From contig DCIH01000056.1 in NCBI GenBank assembly GCA_002317575.1, positions 1-11,205 of the forward strand: a DNA stretch of 11,205 bases, written 5' to 3'. The notes under the pieces are model-generated. The model was not told the DNA's origin. It searched no databases and was given only the letters and a program-made list of their open reading frames with translations. Each line of letters starts with the position of its first letter. Position 1 is the first letter of the stretch. Source of the stretch: Verrucomicrobia bacterium UBA1731 (lineage in GTDB: Bacteria > Verrucomicrobiota > Kiritimatiellia > RFP12 > UBA1067). The translations under genes were made by a program, and so were the position numbers. Positions 6,001 to 9,936 of the stretch are shown here, in pieces.

Positions 6001-8903
6001 ACGTGGTCGTACCACGTCTTGGACGTCATGTCCGCGAGGCCGGGGCCGACGGTTTCGACGCCGTCCCACATCGCGACGAGGCCGGGCGCGTAGTCCGCCG
6101 TGGTGTACGTCACGTCCGACGCGGTGGTGAACGTGAAGACGGCCTGCGTCTGCTCCACGACGCCGCCCAGGTTGTCCAGAAGGAACAGCTTCGCGTGGAT
6201 CGCGGCCCCCGGGAAGAGTCCGCTGAAGACGAGGGGCGCTTCGGCCGTGTAGGTGGTGGCGGGGACGGCCGTTTCGAGGAGCACGTTCGTGAAGACGAGC
6301 GCGTCGTCCGCAAAGCCCCAGGCGACCAGCAGCTTGGCGGACGAGGCGTCGGAGCCGTAGCCGCCGATCGTGAGCGCGAGGTCGGCGGACGTCTGCGTGG
6401 TGGCCGGAACTTCGGTGAAGTCGAGCTTCTTGGGCGCTTCCACCTTCCACTGCCATTCGAGTTTCACGGGCGCGCCGGGGTGCTCGTAGACGCACGTGCT
6501 GCTGTCGCCCGTCCGCCACAGTTCCCAGCCGCGGTCCGAACCCACGGCGTACTTGTAGAGCTTCCAGCCCGTGCACGTCGCCTTGTCCACGCCCGCGACG
6601 GGATTGGCCACCTCGGCCGGCGCGGTGCAGGTCACCTCCTGGCCCTCGACGAGGCCCGTGGTGACGGAACCGTACGCGGGCGTGGCGGTGCCGTATTCGC
6701 CGGCGGCGCTCGTCACGGTGAGTTCGTCGGCGTGCGTGATGCCGCGGAAGCGGTAGTCGTCCATTTCCACGTGGTGGCGGATTTCCGCCTCCGTGAGCTT
6801 GCGGTTGTAGACGCGGATCGCGTACACCTCGCCCGCCATGGCCCAGCTGCCGTTCGCCGTGTAGCCGAAGCCGGTGTGGGACTGGCTCCAGGTGTCGGCG
6901 CCGCCGCGGTCCGACATTTCGACGCCGTCCGCCCAGAACGCGTCCGTCACGGTGGACGCCGCCGACTGGAACGACACGTACAGCGTGTGGACCGGCTGCG
7001 GATAGGAGCGCGGCTGCGAGAAGGTCCAACCCGGGCCGCTTTGGTTGAACTCGATCCAGGTGTCGTACCAGGTGAAGCCCTTCCAGCCCGTGGTGCCGGA
7101 GCCCGCCAGCGAGAAGAGCATCGTGCCGGTGCTCCGGCGCCGGACTTCGCGGTAGACGATTTCCATCGACACCGCCATTGTGCTGTACAGCGCGTCGCCC
7201 ACGATTTCGCCGCCTTTGCTGTAGCCGCTGTCCGGCAGCACGAAGGCGGTGTCCGTCCACGACGAGCCCGAGACGAACGAGCCGAGCGTGTGCTTGTTGC
7301 CCGTGAGGTCCGCCCACGTGGTGGCCGACGAATCGTGCGGCGTGGCGCGGCCGACGTTTTCGATGCCGTCCCACTGCGCGACGAGGCCGTCCTGCGCGTA
7401 CGAGACGGAGGACCACGTGTCGTTTTCGCCGCGCGCGGCGAAGTGCCACGTGAGCTTCGCGTAGTGGCCGGCGTGGACGTAGACGCAGTTGGTGCCCGAG
7501 CCCTCGCGCCAAATCGCGGTGCCCGAAGGCGTGTTCGTGTAGAGCGTCCAGCCCGTGCAGACGGCTTCGAAACCGCCGGGGAGCGGCGTCACCGTCGGCG
7601 CGGCGCATTCGATTTCGTCCCCTGCCGCGAGATCGTAGGTCGAACCGTAGGCGGGCGACGGCGCGCCGTATTCCGCGGGGTCGCCCGAGACGGCGAACTG
7701 GTCGGGCGAGACGACTTCGGGGCCGGCCGTGAACGTGCCGGTGCCCTGGTTCATGCAGAAGATGCCGGTGACGCGGTCGTACATGCCGAGGAGCCCGCTC
7801 AGGCGCAGGCGGCAGGGCACGAAGCGCCGCACCACGTCGTCGCCGTCGGACATCGTGACCTCGCCGAAGCGGACGGAGCTGGGGTTGAGCGAGTTGCGGC
7901 CGCGGAAAAGGCGGAACGTCTGGGCGTTCGCGGAAAAGTCCCACGTGGTGTAGGTGGTGAGCGTCGTGCCGTCGTGCACGGCCGAGGGACCCCAAGTGCA
8001 GTCCACCCACGTGTCGACGATCGAGGTGAACATGGGCTGCTGGTAGGATTCCGTGGAGTAACGGTAGTAGAGCGTGTTGCCCGCGTAGTCGACGACGAAG
8101 CAGCCGGCCTTCTTCTCGGCCGTGCCGGCGACGTCGAGGTCGCTGGACGTGCGGAGCATCATGCGCGCCTCGACGACCGGCGTGTTGGTGAAGACGACGC
8201 CCGTGTCGATCCACTGCGTGCCCGAGGATTCGAGCCATTCGAGGCGCGTGACGTCCGAGGCCTGCACGACGGGCACGGGCGACGCGAAGACGCCGCTGCC
8301 GACGTTTGCGTGGAACTTGCCTGCGACGAAATCGTACATGCCGAGCGCGCCGTCCGAAAGGCGGAACGCGGGCTGGAAGTCGCGCACCAGCGTGCCGCCG
8401 TCGTAGAGCTGCACGCACTTGAAGCGGACGGACGAGTAGCTGCCGGCGCGCGCGCCGAAGAGGTAGAACGTTTGCGTGTTGGAGGAGAAGTCGCTGCCGT
8501 GCGTGGCCGAGACGACGGTGACGTCGTCGTGCTTGGCGGCGGTGCCCCATTCGAAACGGATCCATTTCCCGACGATGGACGCGAACGTGCCGTCGTCGCG
8601 CTGCGTGGACGCGTAGCGGTAGTAGAGGGTCGAGCCCTCGTAGTCGACGATGAACGCGGCGCCGGAGTTGTTCGGCATGCCGGCGACGTCCTTGTCGTTG
8701 CCCGTCATGAGCATCATGTCGCCCACGACCTTGGCTTCGCCCTTGAAGACGTGCTCGGTGTCGATCAGCTGCGAGCCGGACGACTGCAGCCATTCGACGG
8801 TTGCATACCCGGACGGCAAAACGCCCGCGTACGTGCGCGCGAGCGCAAGCACGCACAAGCACGCGCACGCGAACCGCGCCGCTTTCGAAAAAAACAAGGT
8901 CAT
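1..8903 (-). CDS. Giant secreted multidomain protein with LamG-like, PA14, DUF2341 and InlB-type modules (3' end outside window)
   Basis: An uninterrupted frame runs from the ATG at 8903 to the left edge: 2,967 residues with no stop. It was read as the coding frame because it gives a balanced composition rich in G, T, Y, W and N with recognisable domains, whereas the other frames give Arg/Ala/His-rich text. Residues 1-26 are a signal peptide, so the protein is exported. Order by residue: lectin-like A1 (28-205), A2 (215-400), M1 (404-490), LamG-like B1 (502-725), M2, Fn3-like F1, B2 (938-1148), M3, F2, A3 (1350-1548), M4, F3, jelly-roll carbohydrate-binding-like (1757-1915), M5, F4, PA14 (2145-2258), M6, InlB-type repeat (2388-2480), DUF2341 (2484-2580), LamG (2595-2797), M7, F5 (cut). 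No enzyme domain or membrane anchor is seen; an anchor or sorting signal could lie in the missing C-terminus. A surface adhesin or glycan-binding role is inference. No Shine-Dalgarno precedes the start. Confidence 0.93.
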   Translation of the reverse strand, partial: MTLFFSKAARFACACLCVLALARTYAGVLPSGYATVEWLQSSGSQLIDTEHVFKGEAKVVGDMMLMTGNDKDVAGMPNNSGAAFIVDYEGSTLYYRYASTQRDDGTFASIVGKWIRFEWGTAAKHDDVTVVSATHGSDFSSNTQTFYLFGARAGSYSSVRFKCVQLYDGGTLVRDFQPAFRLSDGALGMYDFVAGKFHANVGSGVFASPVPVVQASDVTRLEWLESSGTQWIDTGVVFTNTPVVEARMMLRTSSDLDVAGTAEKKAGCFVVDYAGNTLYYRYSTESYQQPMFTSIVDTWVDCTWGPSAVHDGTTLTTYTTWDFSANAQTFRLFRGRNSLNPSSVRFGEVTMSDGDDVVRRFVPCRLRLSGLLGMYDRVTGIFCMNQGTGTFTAGPEVVSPDQFAVSGDPAEYGAPSPAYGSTYDLAAGDEIECAAPTVTPLPGGFEAVCTGWTLYTNTPSGTAIWREGSGTNCVYVHAGHYAKLTWHFAARGENDTWSSVSYAQDGLVAQWDGIENVGRATPHDSSATTWADLTGNKHTLGSFVSGSSWTDTAFVLPDSGYSKGGEIVGDALYSTMAVSMEIVYREVRRRSTGTMLFSLAGSGTTGWKGFTWYDTWIEFNQSGPGWTFSQPRSYPQPVHTLYVSFQSAASTVTDAFWADGVEMSDRGGADTWSQSHTGFGYTANGSWAMAGEVYAIRVYNRKLTEAEIRHHVEMDDYRFRGITHADELTVTSAAGEYGTATPAYGSVTTGLVEGQEVTCTAPAEVANPVAGVDKATCTGWKLYKYAVGSDRGWELWRTGDSSTCVYEHPGAPVKLEWQWKVEAPKKLDFTEVPATTQTSADLALTIGGYGSDASSAKLLVAWGFADDALVFTNVLLETAVPATTYTAEAPLVFSGLFPGAAIHAKLFLLDNLGGVVEQTQAVFTFTTASDVTYTTADYAPGLVAMWDGVETVGPGLADMTSKTWYDHVGDVDLTLIGAGAFTGNGLITSAASAVGGKAAPLFRAMELVLHDTDKVNYAVPFHSGIVNMMVERAQSKEGFIFEAGTASKMLPVPFDKTKMYTFSANYNTGKHVTRTFLDGAYAENGTHTDSWSSQDSVVCVGAYKRADVSYPFRGTMHAIRLYDHELTDAEVAHNRAVDAVRFSGVLNPPYEIRSAQREYGTVYPNWGAHNGLASGESVLLYAPDMALPGDLRVRARGADVYRASKDVCGWRLAETHATNLFTFTQGTTSAKIVWDWFVQGPAGVGPAVVQTATNDTSVALAAFVSGYGFSAATNAALKIAWGAAGGELHFTNVLDAAVLPGVTATNVLAGVPPASRCEGRLFLVDSLGAVVAESDRFAFETTSREPIPGFSAADFPAGATLLEYVSFNGSTYVSTGIIPSAHEIKAVYRTTTYVNDGHVFGTDNTGNTAYYYAHWTEYASNSQLASAKYYWGYNGTENSGWSNVVVNVVHTLDYDKKNGSAYETWFDGLKTSFNALSKSATVLNIGRRSNTTNWKGDMFEFAMIDHATDGEVLHYFPALDPDGKVCFWDAVAKTFAYPAAGTLTAGPAREFGAALAVEAWPGEYGALSPGVGLHAVDAGVALSASASDWADGTRRAEVLGCAVYTNDADGAWTLAEEFGGRSFTYVMPADGAKFTWRQLVRDDAGLAFNGVVETNGTEAVLAVDVQGYGFAATNATLHVAWGFKADQLLYTNVLVETVWAGLSTNVAFTGRAPGSRYYARVFLRDSNGDVVETSDADPFTFKTPRSGAGGGGTLEIGKNLITNPSFEANGSLYGNWGYTYNVKTQPTGWTFSGDSGLARSGQTWNGGGLPDGNYAAYVQNNSNIKTTFSIPRKAVYGFSYWYARRPSTSGHKLTITIDGVEITNITQTANNNTFIQTPVIELVLTAGEHELKFQGYTPPSYDRTTSIDLVDVHAVRSLDDEVEVTGNPREYGEPNPDYGTSDGIAAGEAFTAQAYDYIVGTFEAKVKGYVVYTNDVTTGTRGVYLTGTRADLTTGDGFECPYVHTNYSATIDWLWSVHDVKGLAFNAVVETNTANAILDVVVTGWGYTGETCELKMAYGFSADNLQYTNVLWDAVVPGTPTNIFATGFIPGQHYYLRLFLEADDGTIVDCGVTRELETPVDWEPCAADTGTGEPGLNYCIVKNNQTFWNNWRTQAPPEVTSIALTPTARPPQGWADYTTLIYWGSMWFDGVHTYNFMGSVDDGIQLKVDGVVVAYNASAARGKGSVTPQRGWHSVEFRYENGWGGSGPNNGTSGIGYNVTGYTGDDAAQYPLPADPGDGSLFSTGSGGKGEDVFEVFGAPSNYEAQAKSPLPYYGRFYDLMEGDGFFATAPHQFDDGRAFLTTIGWRIDRWDNLLYDFAFESEGAGTNVWYAHASEAGRLTWIFLVSNHLEVAANVDRRGDVAYQRAGETEWHRFGNDFNVLFATNEVVTIRAFPSKGTAGSPGYSFKKWSGELPSGVDRESDEIQIRMDVPRRITATFDAPYPIGDTVFSEVTVTGYTGSETLENFPVPVRLSAAKIAGFDYGRCGNDGEKLYFTDEWGEVVPHEFEIWDPSGESLVWVCVPQLRPEGSTVRLVMGKELSAQDHGETWTRSGYVGVWHMSGYDAVVGARDSTGHEFHGVATKAPKTCAEPRIGGALQCQGAGIVAPDYEATCPVGGRFTLSGWMKAPDYSSGYPGFLSKYAGSGGSRNGYHFEVEGNATHVAWCVSKNSHSFQTPDNPDVRYNWMHFAVVSDGSTTKVYVNTTQKASWSTTAGANNLSFTMGGSSPSFMLDEYRVNNSPKSLDWIKAEYSLGTTNSWAVADEVVGAGGGGETIYVAVNPKGLGIGGEGFTPDVGGCLDHPVKGNTYGLSSPENWTSADGQLMGVRRGYVVRREDGWCQTNRTSGTANRSFSEMEELQWQYDVFHGLVETNGDSVAFGFTASGFVSPPTAQIPHPATTGTVFALWGYTESALVNSNRLATVTTGAYH
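513..1121 (-). other. LamG (ConA-like) domain following DUF2341 (residues 2595-2797)
   Basis: It starts 'GYVGVWHMSGYD' (W2598), continues 'DSTGHEFHG', 'FTLSGWMKAPD', 'WMHFAVVSDGSTTKVYVN' and 'FMLDEYRVNNSPKSLDWIKA' (W2785). The 'G.WHM', 'DS.G...G' and 'DE.RV....S.DWI.AEY' anchors are those of the Laminin_G_3/DUF2341-linked lectin fold. A second Gly-rich linker (VGAGGGG) follows before M7. Confidence 0.85.
1164..1454 (-). other. DUF2341 domain (residues 2484-2580)
   Basis: The motifs are 'TLENFPVPVRLSAAKIAGFD', 'DGEKLYFTDEWGEVVPHEFE', 'WDPSGESLVWVCVPQL' and 'STVRLVMG'. This is the standard DUF2341 pattern (NFPV.V.LS ... G..L.F.D..G ... E.W...G.S.VWV.VP). DUF2341 very often precedes a LamG domain in secreted proteins, as it does here. 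The domain's function is unknown. Confidence 0.85.
1464..1742 (-). other. Divergent InlB-type B-repeat (residues 2388-2480)
   Basis: Directly after M6 the text reads 'HLEVAANVDRRGDV', a 'WHRFGN' turn, 'VVTIRAFPSKG', 'GYSFKKWSGELPSG' and 'RRITATF'. The order 'V.I.A.P..GY.F..WSG ... ITATF' is the pattern of the divergent InlB B-repeat family common in bacterial surface proteins. Only one copy is seen. Confidence 0.7.
2130..2471 (-). other. PA14-like domain (residues 2145-2258)
   Basis: 'YTTLIYWGSMWFDGVHTYNF', then 'GSVDDGIQLKVDG' and 'RGWHSVEFRYENG' match the core of PA14/GLEYA domains, where the D-D-G strand contributes to calcium and glycan binding in known members. The two adjacent Asp residues are intact here. 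The domain lies directly after F4 and before M6. Confidence 0.75.
3159..3635 (-). other. Jelly-roll carbohydrate-binding-like domain (residues 1757-1915)
   Basis: After a Gly-rich linker (SGAGGGG) comes 'NLITNPSFEANG' (N1759), then 'PTGWTFSG', 'LPDGNYAAYVQ', 'FSYWYARRP', 'LTITIDGVEI' and 'AGEHELKFQGY'. The 'NL..NPSFE ... GW ... G' opening and the 'HEL.F.G' closing strand are typical of CBM4_9 or DUF642-like jelly-rolls. The sugar ligand cannot be told from sequence alone. Confidence 0.6.
4260..4856 (-). other. Lectin-like domain A3 (residues 1350-1548)
   Basis: The start 'LLEYVSFNGSTYVSTG' (E1363-Y1364) corresponds to the 'LEW..SSGTQ.IDTG' anchor of A1 and A2. The body includes 'GHVFGTD', 'YETWFDGLK', 'NIGRRSN' and 'GDMFEFAMID', ending 'KTFAYPAAGTLTAGP', a close parallel to the 'FTAGP' end of A2. 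It is a divergent third member of the A type, inserted between F2 and M4. Confidence 0.65.
5460..6092 (-). other. LamG/ConA-like domain B2 (residues 938-1148)
   Basis: It opens 'YAPGLVAMWDGVETVG' (W946) and closes 'MHAIRLYDHELTDAEV' followed by 'DAVRFSG', the same end signatures as B1. The middle has 'HVTRTFLDGAY' and a 'VCVGAYKR' strand, typical of LamG_3 domains. It sits between F1 and M3. Confidence 0.75.
6114..6440 (-). repeat. Module F1, first of five Fn3-like [FY]TNVL modules
   Basis: About 105 residues: 'LDFTEV', alternating strands, 'GGYG', 'LLVAWGFADDALVFTNVL', then 'LFLLDNLGGVV' and 'FTFTT'. The same pattern recurs in F2 (4866-5183, 'LHFTNVL'), F3 (3678-3977, 'LLYTNVL'), F4 (2544-2846, 'LQYTNVL') and the truncated F5 (3-200, starts 'HGLVETNGD'). 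The length, strand pattern and final 'F.F.T' are like a fibronectin type III domain, but no family was confirmed. F3 and F4 are the closest pair (both start 'GLAFN.VVETN'). Confidence 0.7.
6729..7400 (-). other. LamG/ConA-like domain B1 (residues 502-725)
   Basis: It begins 'GLVAQWDGIENVG' (W511), followed by 'TTWADLTGN', and ends with the typical LamG_3 tail 'EVYAIRVYNRKLTEAEI' and 'DYRFRG'. The opening and closing signatures match B2 (938-1148). Such Laminin-G-type jelly-rolls usually bind glycans or serve as structural spacers in bacterial surface proteins; the ligand here is unknown. Confidence 0.75.
7434..7694 (-). repeat. Module M1, first of seven 'EYG..P.YG' modules in the giant protein
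   Basis: About 90 residues with E411-Y412-G413, then 'APSPAYG', a Gly-rich turn, 'CTGWTLY' and a closing 'YAKLTWHF' (W486). The same skeleton recurs as M2 (6444-6722, E736), M3 (5187-5456, E1158), M4 (3984-4241, E1563), M5 (2853-3140, E1930), M6 (1746-2048, divergent, 'SPLPYYG', W2382) and M7 (198-491, most divergent, W2899). Each ends in a [TLV]-x-W strand and usually leads into an F module. I do not recognise a named family; a small beta-sandwich spacer is a guess. Confidence 0.7.
7704..8261 (-). other. Lectin-like domain A2 (residues 215-400)
   Basis: This is a second copy of A1. It has 'RLEWLESSGTQWIDTG' near its start (W223 against W38 of A1, 185 residues apart), then 'VDYAGNTLYYRY', 'TFRLFRGR' and 'LGMYDRVTGIF' in the same order. 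The two copies are clearly homologous but well diverged, so the duplication is old. A third, more distant copy (A3) lies at residues 1350-1548. Confidence 0.65.
8289..8822 (-). other. Lectin-like domain A1 (giant protein residues 28-205)
   Basis: The domain opens with LPSGY.TVEWLQSSGSQLIDT, a signature seen at the start of ConA/LamG-like modules in many gut-bacterial surface proteins. It continues with a beta-strand-rich body containing 'TLYYRY', 'TFYLFGAR' and 'LGMYDFVAGKF' and ends near 'GVFASP'. A2 follows immediately with the same anchors, which shows tandem duplication. The family assignment comes from recalled style, not a search. Confidence 0.65.
8826..8903 (-). other. Signal peptide of the giant protein
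   Basis: Residues 1-26 show a short basic N-region (K7, R10), a hydrophobic core rich in Ala, Cys, Leu and Val (about 11-22), and a T-Y-A motif ending at residue 26 followed by Gly, a good signal peptidase I site. The Cys residues in the core are not followed by a mature-start Cys in a lipobox context, so a secreted rather than lipoprotein type is favoured. This signal also decides the start codon. Confidence 0.85.
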
Positions 8904-8913
8904 ACGGCCAATA

Positions 8914-8942
8914 ATTTTACCATATCGGACCCGTTGGCGAAA
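8914..8942 (-). promoter_or_regulatory. Possible promoter for the giant gene, very close to its ATG
   Basis: This is the only AT-rich island upstream of the giant gene. On the minus strand TAAAAT (8919-8914) could be a -10 box; the hexamer 17 nt upstream (TTTCGC, 8942-8937) matches the -35 consensus poorly. If used, the transcript would begin within a few bases of the ATG at 8903. There is no AGGAGG-like site before the ATG. Weak call. Confidence 0.25.
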
Positions 8943-8958
8943 GACGAAAGTTTCACAG

Positions 8959-8986
8959 GTAGGGCGGGCGCGCCGCGCCCGCCGCG
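8959..8986 (+). repeat. REP element, perfect-palindrome class (Y), copy 1
   Basis: It starts with GTAG, then a 10-bp perfect stem around a single C (GGCGGGCGCG / CGCGCCCGCC at 8963-8972 and 8974-8983). The GTAG head plus hairpin is the signature of REPs linked to RAYT transposases. It lies 56 nt upstream of the giant gene's start. Confidence 0.85.
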
Positions 8987-9006
8987 ACCCCTGACGATCA
9001 CGCGAT

Positions 9007-9074
9007 CAATAACGCGACGGCACACCTCTAGCCATGCGGCGTCCGCGGCGCGGCCGCCCTACCATCGCCCCAAC
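9007..9074 (+). repeat. 68-bp direct repeat, left copy, next to the RAYT gene
   Basis: Identical base for base to 9716-9783, 709 bp away, with the RAYT gene lying between the two. It holds an AT-containing lead (CAATAACGCGACGG...) followed by a reverse-orientation REP and the start of the inter-REP spacer. Identity ends at 9075. Confidence 0.95.
9035..9062 (-). repeat. REP element, mismatch class (Z), reverse orientation, copy 1
   Basis: Read on the minus strand it begins GTAG (9062-9059) and folds as GGCGGCCGCG-C-CGCGGACGCC, a hairpin with a single G/A mismatch in the middle of the stem. Compared with the Y class, one inner pair is swapped from G-C to C-G, so pairing is kept. It forms an inverted pair with the REP at 9109-9136. 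Confidence 0.85.
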
Positions 9075-9109
9075 ACAGGGCGGCCGCCCTACCATCGCCC
9101 CAACACAGG
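9050..9109 (+). repeat. 30-bp exact tandem duplication inside the REP cluster
   Basis: Positions 9050-9079 and 9080-9109 are identical. The unit contains the head half of the Z-class REP (ending CTACC) plus the spacer ATCGCCCCAACACAGG. The second copy is therefore a half REP without its own full hairpin. It looks like a local slippage event. Confidence 0.9.
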
Positions 9110-9136
9110 TAGGGCGGGCGCGCCGCGCCCGCCGCG
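9109..9136 (+). repeat. REP element, Y class, copy 2 (downstream of RAYT stop)
   Basis: Identical to the copy at 8959-8986. It is followed at once by a partial extra tail (CCCCGCCGCGCCCGCCGCGG), and the RAYT stop codon lies 24 nt away. In the RAYT transcript this hairpin falls in the 3' untranslated part. Confidence 0.85.
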
Positions 9137-9160
9137 CCCCGCCGCGCCCGCCGCGGACGA

Positions 9161-9670
9161 TTACCGGTGCGGCAACTCCTTCCCCGTCACGCGGTCGAAC
9201 GCGATCACGTGCGGCCATTCACGCGGGGTTTTGACCAACCCGCGCGAAACGGGGTTGCGGACGACATACGCCCATTTTTCGGCGTAATGGGCGTCGTCAC
9301 GAATGCGCACGTCGAAAAAATTCGGCTGAAATTTGATGCCGCATTGACAGGACAAATAATGTTTCCAGTCCCCGATCGCACGCGACAAATCTTGTCCCGG
9401 CGGAACGGCGACGAGCATGTGGACGTGATCCGGCATCACCAACAGAAGCGTCAAAAACCACAGACCGTGTTCGTGCCGATAACGCGCCGATTCCAAAATG
9501 GCGGCGGCATACGGCAGCAGAGGACCTCCGTCGCGTTGCGCGGCACAAATCGTCACGAACCAAATCGCGTAGGAGGCGTTCACGGAAAAAGGCGGAACAT
9601 GCGCCAGAGTCTTCCGTTCCGGCCGTTTTTCCGCCGTCGTTTGGCGGGAATGGCAAGGCAGATCGCTCAT
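9161..9670 (-). CDS. REP-associated tyrosine transposase (RAYT, Y1/HUH family)
   Basis: 169 residues, a normal RAYT length. RAYTs are single-copy, domesticated relatives of IS200/IS605 Y1 transposases that nick single-stranded REP DNA next to the GTAG head. The HUH motif is in 'MPDHVHMLV' with H82 and H84. The catalytic tyrosine is most likely Y135 in 'AYVVRNPVSRGLV', aligned by eye with the 'DYIYINPV' segment of the E. coli RAYT; Y129 is the alternative. The C-terminus has 'EWPHV', comparable to the 'W.WSS'-type end of relatives. The ATG at 9670 is preferred because it precedes the conserved region suitably; a TTG at 9718 would add 16 unconvincing residues and enter the flanking repeat. The gene looks intact and lies between REP clusters carrying identical 68-bp repeats, its probable substrates. 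Stretches of it are less GC-rich than its neighbours, which fits transfer. Confidence 0.9.
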   Translation of the reverse strand: MSDLPCHSRQTTAEKRPERKTLAHVPPFSVNASYAIWFVTICAAQRDGGPLLPYAAAILESARYRHEHGLWFLTLLLVMPDHVHMLVAVPPGQDLSRAIGDWKHYLSCQCGIKFQPNFFDVRIRDDAHYAEKWAYVVRNPVSRGLVKTPREWPHVIAFDRVTGKELPHR

Positions 9671-9715
9671 GCGTCCAGTGTAACAAAACGCGGGCGCCCC
9701 CACAAGTGGCGGTTC

Positions 9716-9783
9716 CAATAACGCGACGGCACACCTCTAGCCATGCGGCGTCCGCGGCGCGGCCGCCCTACCATCGCCCCAAC
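9716..9783 (+). repeat. 68-bp direct repeat, right copy, upstream of the RAYT gene
   Basis: Identical to 9007-9074. It starts 45 nt upstream of the RAYT ATG. It contains the second Z-class REP in reverse orientation (9744-9771). After 9783 the sequence changes into a different spacer from that of the left copy. Confidence 0.95.
9744..9771 (-). repeat. REP element, Z class, copy 2
   Basis: Same sequence as the Z copy at 9035-9062, with GTAG on the minus strand at 9771-9768. It forms an inverted pair with the Y-class REP at 9825-9852, separated by a 53-nt spacer. Confidence 0.85.
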
Positions 9784-9824
9784 CCGCCGCGCCGACCCGA
9801 CCCAGTGCGGGCGCCCCAACCCAG

Positions 9825-9852
9825 GTAGGGCGGGCGCGCCGCGCCCGCCGCG
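9825..9852 (+). repeat. REP element, Y class, copy 3
   Basis: GTAG at 9825-9828 followed by the same perfect 10-bp stem with a one-base centre as the copy at 8959. First of two Y copies in tandem between the RAYT and SIS genes. Confidence 0.85.
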
Positions 9853-9895
9853 CCCCGCCGCGCCGACCCGACCCAGGGCGGGCGCCCAAACCCAG

Positions 9896-9923
9896 GTAGG
9901 GCGGGCGCGCCGCGCCCGCCGCG
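9896..9923 (+). repeat. REP element, Y class, copy 4 (13 nt past the SIS gene stop)
   Basis: GTAG at 9896-9899, sequence identical to the other complete Y copies. The stop codon of the minus-strand SIS gene is at 9939-9937, so this hairpin is transcribed immediately after it. There is no T-run on the far side, so it is not a standard intrinsic terminator. Confidence 0.85.
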
Positions 9924-9936
9924 CTTCAACCCCGCC

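Larger units (their letters stand above)
9783..9923 (+). repeat. Tandem duplication of spacer plus Y-class REP (period 71 bp)
   Basis: Two copies of about 70 nt (9783-9852 and 9854-9923) differ at only two positions (T/G at 9806 and C/A at 9817 in the first copy). Each consists of the conserved 33-nt spacer (CCGACCCGACCCAG...) and one Y-class REP. The near identity points to a recent local duplication. Confidence 0.9.

Noticed and set aside
3295..8868. Long minus-strand open frame, Arg- and His-rich
   Set aside because: It overlaps the giant gene in another frame and has a composition typical of frame-shifted GC-rich coding sequence. The frame starting at 8903 has a signal peptide and clear domains.
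4554..9287. Second very long plus-strand open frame, running through the REP clusters
   Set aside because: Same in-register antisense effect. It also crosses the giant gene's start, the REPs and the end of RAYT, which no sensible protein would do.
9671..9718. Upstream TTG start adding 16 residues to the RAYT protein
   Set aside because: The extra residues show no similarity to RAYT N-termini and would begin inside the 68-bp repeat. The ATG at 9670 gives a normal length.
9007..9783. A full IS200/IS605 insertion sequence
   Set aside because: There is no second gene (TnpB), and the flanks are REP pairs rather than IS200-type subterminal hairpins. The protein groups with RAYTs by motif and length.
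8959..9923. REP hairpins as intrinsic terminators
   Set aside because: The stems are strong and GC-rich, but no run of T follows on either strand. Factor-dependent effects remain possible.
9007..9923. Repeat clusters as a CRISPR array
   Set aside because: The repeats are self-palindromic with GTAG heads, occur in both orientations, and have conserved rather than unique spacers of uneven length. There are no cas genes.
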